DNA of 64,000 bases from Mytilus edulis. Taxonomy: Eukaryota > Mollusca > Bivalvia > Mytilida > Mytilidae. A program made the position numbers and the translations under genes. The notes beneath the pieces are model-generated. The model did no database searches. It saw nothing but the letters and a program-made list of their open reading frames with translations, and was not told where the DNA came from. The DNA lies in contig NC_092346.1 in assembly GCF_963676685.1 (NCBI RefSeq), positions 73,051,821 through 73,115,820 on the forward strand. The letters are read 5' to 3'. Below are positions 32,130-44,200 of the stretch, piece after piece (within the stretch, counting starts at the first letter, position 1; each line of letters starts with the position of its first letter).

Positions 32130-33538
32130 TTATGAATACGGTGTCGTCTGATACGGCAGGTGTCCCCTCATCACCAGACATGATAAATATTTCAAACATG
32201 ACTCATTCAGATCAGCGTACTAGTGACAATAGCAATGTTTCACATATACAGCCATGTTCAGTTCTCCTTAAATCATTTTGGATTTTGATGACTCAGAACA
32301 ACACTGTCGCATTTCGAAATGTGAGACCAAAGGCTGCAAAACTTGTGAAACTTTAATAACAGATGCTGTATTCACTAGCAATTTAACCAAGAAGTCATAT
32401 CTTCCCAGAAGTTACGATGATCTGAATTGTAAATCGATAAATGTCGTCTACGGATTAGAGTGCAACCTTTGTGGTGAAAGGAAAGGAAGGCTAAACAAAC
32501 GTATGTGCGGTCATAGATCAGGCATTAACCTCAATGCAAACGACATTCTTTACCAGCATTTCAATCAGCCCGATCATTCCATCGTTTCTATGACAGTTAG
32601 CATTAACGAAAAATATACCATAGCTCTAACAATCCTAATCTTGCAACGCCTCTCCGTAGACAAAAAGAGGACAAATGGATTAGACAATTGGAAACTGCAA
32701 CAACATATGTTTGCAATGACAAAATTGATGTAGCTCGGTGAATTTGATGAATATTTTCAACTCTACCCCTCGACGTAGATGCAGTCATGGTCATCGTCAT
32801 TATACATCACCTACTTTGCATGATGTCTCTATTAATGACTTGCTGCAATTTATACAAAAGCCGTTAGGTATTTATCACATTCGCACGAAACTTTATTCAT
32901 TACCCCTTTCAAAACTTCATTCTCTGTTCACTTTATGTTTTGAAACCACTGTTACAAATCCTCATTCAAACCAATACAAACTTATAGCTATAATTTCAAG
33001 CCAGTCCGCATTGGAAAAGATGAAAAAGAGAATACTAGTAGATCTTTCCTTAATCTTTCTTTTGCCAAAAAAGGTTTCGATGGCGTCTACTTAGGCAATA
33101 TACTTCATCATAAATTAGTTCAATCGAAAATACCTCCTTATTTCAAAGACCAGTCTGTACCAATCATTTTTTATACCTATACCAAACCTATTGCAACTAA
33201 AATATTCAATTACAAACACGTTTTGTAGGATCTCAATATTGACGACTTCAAGTCTAAATCTCCTGATTGTACTTGTGCTAGTTCTCAATTCAAATATAAT
33301 CCGGCTGGCTACGTTATTACAGGTGACCTCAACATTGTTAATAACACTTCACTACAAAATGTGTTTTTGAAAGGTCCGAGATATCGTGAGCCTAAATCCA
33401 TCAATCGGAAATACAACTTTAAAATTTTGAGGGATTCAATCGAGGATTATGCCAGGCAATGGGCTAAGCGCGAGAAGGAAGACGTATACACTTTTCCGAA
33501 TGGATTAAGGCAGTGGGGTCGTTGATACAAATCAGAAT
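32130..33538 (+). pseudogene. Naiad-type Penelope-like element, N-terminal half with GIY-YIG region
   Basis: Reading across several frames: zinc-finger-like CRISKCETKGCKTC, INVVYGLECNLCG, GRLNKRMCGHRSGINLN, YQHFNQPDHSI, then PLRRQKEDKWIRQL, SPRRRCSHGHRHY-type block (STPRRRCSHGHRHYTSP), LGIYHIRTKLYSLPLSKLH, NILHHKLVQSKIPPYFKD, GPRYREPKSINRKYNFK and YARQWAKREK. A nuclease ahead of the reverse transcriptase is the permuted order that defines Naiad elements. The segment that should hold the YIG motif after CNLCG is missing. A stop near 33228 and several frameshifts kill it. The match ends at SEWIKAVGSLIQIRI (33537), where an inverted Naiad 3' half starts. Upstream boundary uncertain (may reach about 31720). 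Confidence 0.75.
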
Positions 33539-34450
33539 TACATGGCGTTGGCTAAAAATGAAAAAGACAAACAGACAAACAATAGTACACATGACACAAC
33601 ATAGAAAACTAAAGAATAAGCAACACGAACCCCACCAAAAACTAGGGATTGATTTCAGGTGATCCGGAAGGGTATAAAGGTCCTGCTCCACATGTGAGAC
33701 CTGTCGTGTTGCCTATGTGATAACAAATCCGGTAAAAAGTCTGATTTGGTAGGTCACATACATGAAAGGGAAGGGGGTTGTAGTTACGACGTAAGGAACA
33801 TATCCGATATCATTTGTGAAACGGTTATTCCATAACGGTCAACCAACTCTTGATGGCGTTCGTAAAAATTACGAAGGGATGATTTCAACTTAATCATTTG
33901 GAACTCTTGGTTTAATAGCTTCCATGTGAGCAGCAACCCTCTATCAAGAAAATCATGACAAGAAATGCAAGCACAGGAATATCGTATCAATTGGGAGATA
34001 TATACCCCGTATACAGGTGCTGCTGGAATGTTGCTACTTAGAAATGGGAAGTTCACAATGGAAAAGCTGAAATCATCTCTTTTGTCGTAAAGTTTTGTTT
34101 TCAACCGACCCTCATTGTCAATTTCTAGATGTAAGTCAAGATATGAGGCCGACTGTATCTGTAGTATCCGTTATCTCTAGTTTGATGGGATAGATGCGTT
34201 CAACATAGTCACCAAATTTTGTATTATTTAGTGAAAGAACATCATCTATATAGCGGAAGGTAGAGTTAAAGGATATTGCCAACTTCTTATCTTTCTTCAT
34301 AAGAAGTTCCTGTATAAGTCAGCCTCATAATAATAAAGAAACAAGTCAACAAGAAGAGGGGCACAATTTGTTTGCATTGGAATGCCGACAGTCTGTTGAA
34401 AAACACGTCCTCCGAACGTAACAAATATAATATAATATAGATCTATGCTA
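33539..34450 (-). pseudogene. Naiad-type element, reverse transcriptase 3' half and 3' UTR, inverted
   Basis: On the minus strand from 34440: FGGRVFQQTVGIPM, palm with FRYIDD (frameshifts around it), IYPIKLEI, KLYDKRDDFSFSIVNFP, VYGVYISQLIRYS and the end ISDMFLTS near 33784, followed by a 3' UTR (about 33540-33780) that matches those at 37232, 40565 and 52240. It faces the N-terminal half at 32130-33538 head-on. The two could be one element inverted during insertion, or two insertions. Confidence 0.75.
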
Positions 34451-34499
34451 GATTCTGGTATCATTTCGGGGGAATAGAGTGTTGGATGTTGATGTGGTC

Positions 34500-34556
34500 T
34501 GTTGTACCAATATTTTGGATGATAAATGTTGTACCAATATTTTGGATGATAAATGT
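34500..34556. repeat. 27-bp direct repeat, two copies
   Basis: TGTTGTACCAATATTTTGGATGATAAA occurs twice in a row (34501 and 34528). 34557-34925 is AT-rich and holds the likely 3' UTR of the lectin/EGF gene. Confidence 0.7.
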
Positions 34557-34669
34557 TGTCCTTTTATGTATTATTATATGTTCTAATATGTACAAAAGAA
34601 CCACAGACAAATATCTCAATTATTGTTTCCTGTATTGTAATTAAACATTCTATATAATCATTTAGTTTT

Positions 34670-34675
34670 TTTATT
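34670..34675 (-). promoter_or_regulatory. possible polyadenylation signal of lectin/EGF gene
   Basis: TTTATT on the plus strand (AATAAA on minus) about 250 nt past the stop at 34926. Chance occurrence is possible. Confidence 0.3.
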
Positions 34676-34925
34676 TAATTATCCCACACAAGTGTTATTT
34701 TCCTGTGCAAAATATAAAAACTCTGCACACTTTATATTCTTGAGTTTCTATTTTAGTTACTTACTTCGTTTTCCAAAAGAGCAAATTTCTTTTTAACATT
34801 TTATAGTTAAAAGGTAAAAGTAATTTGTAAGAATAAATGCTTTAACATAACGGAAAAATAAGGACTTATATTTCCCAAGGAATTTAAAGTAAAACAGGTT
34901 TTATCACTACAAAGATGTTAGCTGA

Positions 34926-35296
34926 TCACTTACAAACATATGTAAGTGTAACATAAGGTATAGTTCCTGGACAAGCATTATTTGCAGCAGCTGACCATTG
35001 CTGTTGGAATACTTCTCCATCACAAGTTTGTTGGTTATTAGATATGTTAGCCATTTCTTTTGTAATATCTGTTTCACAGCTTGATGCTTTTCTTGGCGTA
35101 TCCGGACAGATATGTGTAGTGGCGCGTCCATATTTGGCATCTGTTATCAAAATACGGGTCGAATTCGGACACCCAAATGTTTTCTTACTTCCTTGGCATA
35201 ATGTTATCCTTTTTCCACCTTTATCAAATTCTTTGCGCAAATTTTTAATCGCATTTACATTATTGTTTGTAATTCCGTGTCCGATACCAGGGATCC
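34926..35296 (-). CDS. lectin/EGF exon 10: SUEL domain 4 and stop
   Basis: Begins with a 30-residue linker ([13 protein letters not shown]...), then [35 protein letters not shown] and an altered end, [16 protein letters not shown], where DPC and KYL are lost; stop TGA. The YGR is kept, so sugar binding may be weak or lost. Confidence 0.85.
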
Positions 35297-38200
35297 CTGC
35301 AAGACAATTGTAAATTTAAGATGAAAACTATTAGCCATAATTTTTATACGATATTTCCCTTCCCTCCAATTTGTTAAAGAATACTTCTTCTATCTTTTAT
35401 GAATAAATTCAAAAAGACAAGAAATACAAATGTTGATATTTTGTTTTATCTGGGTTGTATTTGTATGGATATATATATACAAAAAAAAACCAACTAAAAA
35501 TAGAGTTCTATGGTTTTTCAAATATGGATCACTGCAAAACTATACCAAATCTCTTCTATTAAGATATACAATTAATACATAAAGCTATTTGATAGTAAAC
35601 TTTTATTGTTTGGTGCTCTGCATCATCAAGTCATAAAAAAAACATGTATCGGTATATGTCATTTACAGTCTGTTACTCAGAGGATGAAATAAATTACACT
35701 TGATAACATAAAACGAAAACAATATTTAGAATATCAAAGTAATTTCTATACAAAAAAAGGCTGTAAAAAAACAACATATTTTGTGTTTATCTCGTAATAT
35801 CTATTATTTTTTGAAATCATGAAATGTATATGACCTTTTTCGCATCTGACGCCTGTAAAATCTGCTGTACATCTACAACTATAACTATTAATTCCATCTA
35901 TACATGTACCACCATTCATACAAGGAGTCAATTCACAATCGTCGATATCTGAAAATATATTGACAACCGTAGGCGAACGAAAATGACATACCGAAGTCTT
36001 ATTGCATTGATTTCAACCAATGAAAGAGCAATATGTAGGCTTGTGTCAGTGTTGTTCTTTTGGAATTTTAAGTTTCGATCTTCCTATTTACATCGTTTTG
36101 TCGAAAAAGAAACGATGCACTATGTTCTCTGTATTTTGAAATAATTTTGACATTTACTTCATAGTTATTCCTTGCAACTAGAAAAACTTGGTATGAATTA
36201 TAGATTTGGTTGAAACTATGCATTAAATGCATGAATAAGATGTAAATTGAAAAAAAAGTACGGGATTTTTTTTAATATAAAATATTGATTTATTCAAATC
36301 ACGAAGGTTTATTTCTACCCATAACATTGATTATCTCTTAGCTATTGTTTTGCACAATTTTTGGAAATTCGTACTTCATTTTGTTCCAACTGTTTTGAAT
36401 CAAGCGTCACCGAAAAGTTTTGTTGGAGACGAATCGCGCGTCAGTCGTACCAAATTATTAGCCTGGTATCTTTGGCTAGTCTCACCTTATTTGGAAGTTT
36501 GGAATGATCACTGAATAATTTGACTGCATCCCAATGAAGTGAATCACGCAAAGCGATTTGATGCATACAATTAGTGTTATTTTGATTACTGCAAATTCAG
36601 ATAATATTACGTGCATTTGTTATTGCAATTTTGTCATTTTAGATTAAAAGCGGTTTTAGTTTTTGCGATATTGATAAAAATTCTGTTTAATGATTATCAA
36701 AAAAATCATAATGCGAGTTATAACCACATTGGTTTTTTTTGCAATAATAAAAGCATTGCAATAATTCTGAATTTGTTATTGATTTTCTTTGCAGTTTGCA
36801 GAGAAAACAACATGGCAACCACTGATAGCCTTTTATTCTCATATTTTATACACTCTACGGATTTCATGAATTACCATTACTGTAAAATCATTTTTGTCGA
36901 AATGATTTTCTAGGTTTTTTAAAGTTTCCAGTTTACTATACGTAAAGACTGGAAAATTCATCATAGAGAACTTTATAATCCCGAGCAAATCATAAAGAAG
37001 GATAACATGCATATCTCGGGAAAGATTACGTTATGAATATAATTTAGTATACTTGAAAGATGTGACCTTTTTGGCATCTGACGCCTGTAAAACCTGCTGT
37101 ACATATACAACTGTAACTACCAATTCCATCTTTACAACTACCACCATGCATGCAAGGATTGAACTCACACTCGTTTATGTCTGTAAAAATAGATGTACAT
37201 TAAAGCATTTTGAGCAGGATCTGCTTACCCTTTCGTAGCAACTGAGATCACCCCCAGTTTTTGGTGGGGTTCGTGTTGCTAAATCTTTCTATGTTGTGTC
37301 TTGTGTACTATTGCCTTTCTGTTTGTCTTTATCTTTTTTAGCCATCGCGTTGTCAGAGTATTTTTTTTATCTATGAGTTTGAATATCCCTATAGTATCTA
37401 TTGCCCCTTCTTTTATCAGTTAAACACACTGTTCACGTTAAGTAAAGTGTTTTCAGGTTTAAAGTTATTCCGTTTGGGTTTTAATCATTAAGGTAATTTG
37501 GTTCTGGAATTTATGCTATACGGAATTCTTTACACACAAAGAGTGTTTGGATCATAGTTCCTTTGAAAGTTTTACGTTTCAGTTCATGATGTGAACGACG
37601 ATAGAGCGTTTTACATAAGCTTCTCAATGTCCTGACTATCATATATACTAGTATGTGAGGGGATGTCAGGAACACATATTCGAAAAGTGGCGTTTTAAAA
37701 AATGTTCTCAGATAAATAGTGAGACTCATAGACATCTCTCGTTTATATCGTTTTTATATTCTATGGAGGTTATTAATCATTGATAATGTATGATCGTGTT
37801 ATACTACAGCTTCACTTAGTCAGGATTTGTACAGATTCCGTTGTCTGTTTCTGTCCCCTTTCGAACGGACTTTTTAACCACAACTGCACATCTACTTGTG
37901 AATGCTAACTCTCATAGTATTACCAGTCTCTGATATCTTTATGCACTTATTTTTTTCTTCATCGGAATGCTTTCTAACAGAAAGAAAATATGAACGTTTA
38001 TAATATCTTTACACTTAAGAAAAGAGTATGGTGTATGAATCTGCGATCTCTCTTAGCAGCTTTATAAAACGTAAAAAAAGGTTGTTGATCTGTAAAACTT
38101 CCGATTGTGATATATTCCCTTACGTAAGGGTTTATACTGAGTTTGGAATCAGAATATAGGATTTCCTCAGGATTTTTCCCTCTGGGAATGTATATCAAAA

Positions 38201-41200
38201 ACGGATACACGAGTTTTGAATATAGGTGAACTGCTGTTGCCTCTTATTTATAAGATGTTTCTGCTACTTTTAAACACAAACAAAAATTAGCCTAAACCAA
38301 ATTAAGGATAACATTTTGATTACATGTGAATTCATATATGTATACATATTATACCTGTTTGGCAAACATTTCCAGTGAATCCAGTCCTACAAACACACAA
38401 ATATCGTGTACCATGGTTTATACAAGTACCTCCATGTTGACACCGTGATGCAGTACATGCGTTGGTATCGTCTGCAATTGCATTTAGTAACATTTTTTAT
38501 ACAACATATGTTTATGTTTATAAAATGATTGTAATTGTTATACTTTTCATTAGGAAGATTACCAGATAATTCACACTTCACGTTATATAAGGAAAGATAA
38601 GATGTAGAAATCGTGGAAAAGTTTATCTATTAGAGTATTATATTGTCAAAAGCAGGAAAATATAAAAAAAGGCTACAAAAACTCAGGTTGAAAGGATGTA
38701 ATGTACGAAATACTTCAAAGGGAACTTTCATAACTTATCAATTTTTTGTCTGTTAGTGAGAGAAGCAAAATCTATATGTAAATATATTCGAGCGCTACTG
38801 ATGATTATTTTGTAGAAACAACGCGCGTCTGGCGAACCAAATTAGAAGCCTGGTTTCACATATACTACTGTAACAGTTTAATTTGATCACTAAATACTAA
38901 GTCTGTTGCATCCTTCACGTAAACATATTTTTATTTAACGTCAGTTTCCAACCTTCTACACAGTTGTACACAATTGATATTTTTAAATAGCCGAAAAAAA
39001 TGACACAGAGTATAAAAAATATATATTATGTATAACATATGAATATTATCATATGATGTAATTATAATTAAAAGATGTGACCTTTTTCGCATCTGACACC
39101 CGTAAAACCTGGTAAACATGTACAACTGTAACTACCAATTCCATCTATACATCTTCCACCATGCATACAAGGAGAAGAATCACACTCGTTTATATCTGAA
39201 AAATGTACAAATCACTTTAATCGAAACAAGCGGTTTTTGAATTAACACATTATTCAGTGATATGCATTGTTCTCACGTTACTTATTAGAGTGAACATTTT
39301 TCAGGTTTGTAGTTTTTGTTAAAAGACGGTGGGAAAAACTAGCATTTTATTCTGGGTGTGTTTTTTTTTTTTTAAATTCCTATTTGTTTTAATGAATCCG
39401 ACGCGCTTTCCTAGCTTTACCTTCATCAATAAAAATAAAAGCCGAATATTTGAAAGGGATGTATAAGAACCGAAACAGTTGAAGAGCTACATAACCAAAA
39501 AGGACCTTCAAAAATAGCCAAATCCATCTAAGCTTAACTTTGACTCGAATTGAAACCTTTGTTCTATTATAATTTGTTAATTTATAAACGGACAATTTCA
39601 TAAGGTTTTGTTATAAATTATGACAGCATAAAAGTACTGACAACTACAATGATGAAAATCTCAGGGACTGATAGCCCACCAGCAAATATATCGACCCAGC
39701 GCTATAAAATATGAAAATACGTAATCACATTCATCCTCGAATATTTTTAAGCCAAGGATGTATAAGAACCGAAACAGTACATGAGCTGTAAAATAATAAT
39801 AAAAAAGAACACAAAAACGCCAAATCAGTCTAAATTCAACTTTGTCTGAGGAAGTTAAAATCTTTTAACTTTTTTAATTTCAAAATTAATAAAAGGAAAT
39901 ATTAAAACTCATAGATGATCACTGGACACTGGAATACACGTCTGTAACATTCCATTTCTATCTTTATTCCAAGGAAGCAATTACGTATTGATAATGGATG
40001 ATAGTTTAATATTAAATCTTGACGTAGTCGGGATGTCTGTTTTTTTTTGTCCTGTTTCAAACGCACTTTACCTTGTAACTATAACTTCCCCTAAACTAGG
40101 TACTGCAAAATTTCAAAAAGCGTTTCAGACACTTGAAATGTTTGACTTATTGTTTTCATTTGTTTCAGGTTATAAACAGAACATTTTATCATATCTATAC
40201 AAATGAGGGAAGATTCTGCTGTATGCAACTATGATTTTTCGTAGAAACCTTGTAATTTAAAAGATGCTGGAAACACCAGAAGACACCTTAGATCTGTGCA
40301 TTTAGTGATCGTATTCTATGTCAGATCATAACAACTATTACCGATTTAAATAATGAAGACTACAGTCACTCAGGATATTTCGAATGATTTGTATATTGGA
40401 AAGGGATTTATAAGTTTTGAACATAAACTGTAACTATTTTGATTCGAAAGTGAGTGGTCAGTCTTTTGTAGACAAAAAGAGCCTGGTATTTGGATGAATT
40501 TCTGTAAAGTTGTTAACTGTTCAGTCTTGTAAAATGATTTTAAAAAAAAACCCATTTTGTTTATAAAAGAGGGACGAAAGATACTAGAGGGACAGTCAAA
40601 CTCAAAGATCGAAAATAAACTGGCTAATAAATAAAAAGACAAACAGACAAATAATAGTACACAAGACACAATAGAAAACTAAAGACTTAGCAACACGAAC
40701 CCTACTATAACCTGGGGTGATCTCAGTTGCTCCGGAAACGTAAGCAGATTTTGCTCCACATTTGACACTCGCTGTGTTGCTCATGTTATTACAAACCAGG
40801 TAGATAGTGTTATTTGGTAGGTCACTTTCGTGAAAAAGAATTGAGGTAAACTATTTGATGACATTTCATTAATTTATGCATACCTGTTTGACAAAAACTT
40901 CCACTGAAACCAGTCTTACAAGCACACGTAGAACTTTTATCATTGTTTATACATTTTCCTCCATGTTTACATCTTGATGGAGTACATGAGTTCTTATGGT
41001 CTGTAATTGCATAAAGAAATCAATTATATAAATAAATAAGTCAATTATAAGTTTTTTCAGCAGTTTTTCATTGGAAAAAGTAGTGCAACTATTAATAATC
41101 TAAATTTCTGGTTCCTTTTGTTAGTTAGGATGCACAAACGAGAAAAAAATATTTTCTTAAATCTGCCAAAATAAATATAAATTAAGATTAACAGTAAAGG

Positions 41201-44200
41201 CACCAATCCGTTTTTTTTTTGGTACTAATTGTTTTAGAAAATATTCAGAACAAGAAACGATCACACACAAACTTATACATACACAAACATAGAATGCTTG
41301 ATGTAATAAAAGCAGATAGATAGCTGTAAAATATTAGTGCAACAGGCTAATTGTATTTGTGTTTGATAACAAGAAGGGTGAAGCCGAACAGTATTGTTAC
41401 ACTAAATTGACAAAGTTATCTGCCTTTGTATGGCAATTGTATTGTTTACGGTTTATGTATTTGTTACAAAAGTAAATACAATAATACAAAATGTGTTTTT
41501 CTTCTTTTAGACGAAAAGTCCTTTAAACAAAGTTGCCATACATAAAAATATCTTCTAAAAGTCTTCTAAATGGTAGTAGCAATCTGGAGCAATCTTTGTG
41601 GTCAATTACACTTGCTGTGCCTACCGACATGTATAGCGCATTAATAAATATATATATATATATGCATAGATCATTCTTTTCAATAACAAGTACGTTAAAA
41701 GTTCGAAATATTGGCAAAAATTAACCACATTATACAATACTGAAAAGTGAAATAACAAAAATACCGAACTCAGTGCAAACGGAAAGTCCCTATCATATTG
41801 TAAAATCAAAAGCTCAAAAACATGAAACAACAAGAAAACAACTGTCATATTTCTGACTTGGTACATGCATCAGGTGGATTGAACCTTGTTTTATAGCTTG
41901 TTCAAACCTCCCACTTGTATGACAGTCGCATAAAATTCCTCACATTGACAACAATATGTGAACAAAACAAACAGACCCAAAAGGTAAAAATAATCAATAA
42001 TAAGGGTACTGCAGTCAACTTTGTTTTATAATCGTAATCACTATCAAACAAAGAAATATGTCAACAAAGAAGAAAAAATTGAAAATGAGACAACTCTCCA
42101 CAAGAGACAATATGAAACAGAAATAATAAGTAACTGTACGACCTTCAACAATGAGCAACGCCCATACCGCATTGTCAGCTATAAAGGCCCCGAAATATCA
42201 AAGTTAAAAATATTCAAACGAAAAAACTAACGGCCTAAATAATAAGTCTTTTGTTGGAACATATGATATTTGCTTTTTGTTTATTGTTTTGTATTTTAAT
42301 CAGTTTGTTTTCTTCGTTTGAATTGTTTTTACCGGTTGTTTTGATGCCCTTTGATCTCAATAGAATACTATTTGGTGTAAGACAACGCTCCGCATTAAAG
42401 GTCATATATATCATAACCTAAAGTTTCATACATTAATGACATTAGGTCTTGGCTAGGGAGTTATTGGCAATCATATGATGCTACTACAAATCTGTTCTGT
42501 TAGGTTGCTGTCTAGTTGACGTATATGAATTATTTAACAGAAATAACAAACCATATTGTAGAATTATTCAGTTAGAAAGTAAAAAAGAAGACCTGTGGTG
42601 GCACCCCAGCTATTTTGATTAGATTGCTTTTTAAAATTTTACTTATTAAGTTAAACTCTTCCAACCACGACCAAAAATGTCCCTGATTGTGATCATTTGT
42701 TTTCTCTCTTCCTGTTCTTGTGTAATAAACCCCTTAATATGGACTAACATTCTCGTCATGATGCTAAATTGCCTCAAAACTTTAAATCCGATATACATTT
42801 ATGATATCAGTTGGTGACTTATAAAAAGTAATAACGAACCTTTTCAAACATTTTTGTAATTTTTGTAATAGATAAATGCTAGATGAATGAAATAATTACC
42901 TTGACATGAATACTGCAAGGATAAGTACTTTGAAGTTTGGGGGCATGGATCACCAAATGTGCGATTAGATGCTGCTAATGTGCATTCCCTTTCACCATTA
43001 CACCAATGCGATATAGCTACAAATACGTCTGGCATTGAGCATGAAATCTGTTGCGCACGACTATCTGAACAAGTCACAGAGTTGGATCTTCCATAGAATG
43101 CATGATGTATATATAGTTGTTGGTCATCCTGACATCGGATATTTTTGGTAAAGCCTTCGCAAATTAACACCTTTTCGCCCGGCAGATCTGTAATGCAGGG
43201 GATAAGCACTTTAACATCATGTAAACGCGCAGATGATGATGTATATCTTAAAGTTATAATTATTAGAGTTTTGGATTTGCAATTGCGCATTTGATAAAAG
43301 GGATCATCTATCCATAATTTTGTCAATTACAAAACATTGTATTGTAATATTATTGAAATGTAGTATAGACGCTACAAAAGAAATATTTTACAGACCTTGA
43401 GTACATACAATATAAAAAGTAGACGAACCGAAAGACCAGGGGGGAGAACTTTAACTTGAAACCATGCCATACATCAGCCAACAAAATTTTAAATCGATCT
43501 AAGAATCTTAGTTGTCTCAATACAATTCGAAAACAACTTGTTGATATTCGAAAAAATTTTCATATTGTTTAGGCAATTACTATTTTCGATGACTGAACGG
43601 TTATCACCATTTTGCAGAATTTGGGCTGTTTTTTTTTTTTATGTCATTGACGATTTATCAATATCTGCTTTTATGCATAGTTTTATCTGTAAGAAAAGAA
43701 GATCGGTAACACTGCTTTAAAAAGAAACCAACTTACCTATGCATTTGTAATCAATTGAAAGATATTTCGAAGTTCCTGCGCATGGATCACCGAATATATT
43801 AGCGTCTGCTGTAACGTCACATGACTCTTTTCCCTGACATACTCCTTCTATTCCTTGTTTAACTCCTTTTGCACTACACGATACACTTTGACTGTGTCCA
43901 TCAGAGCAAGTTACTGCATTGCTTCGTCCATAAAATGCTCTTACGATTTCAATTTGTTGACGAGGACACCTTAGTGAATGTTTGTATCCTCCGCAAATAA
44001 TAAGACTCCTTGGAATTGCTGCAATAATGAATTAAACTAAAATGCATAACAATCTAGGTGTTCAAATCTTATTCATATAAAAACCTTAATTAAATCGGCT
44101 GTCATATCAATTTAAAACAGAACAACTATTTTTGATTTGCACAAAACTAGAAAGATTTTTTATACCAAACTTAAAGTCTCTGTTCAGAAATGCCAGAAGT

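Noticed and set aside
34907-35313. Other-frame open frames over the last SUEL exon (34907-35140 minus, 35044-35313 plus)
   Set aside because: They are shadows of exon 10 of the lectin/EGF gene, whose frame has the conserved Cys pattern and correct phase.
37511-37735. Minus-strand open frame in intron 7 of the lectin/EGF gene
   Set aside because: No domain, inside an intron next to a Naiad 3' UTR fragment; probably repeat-derived or chance.
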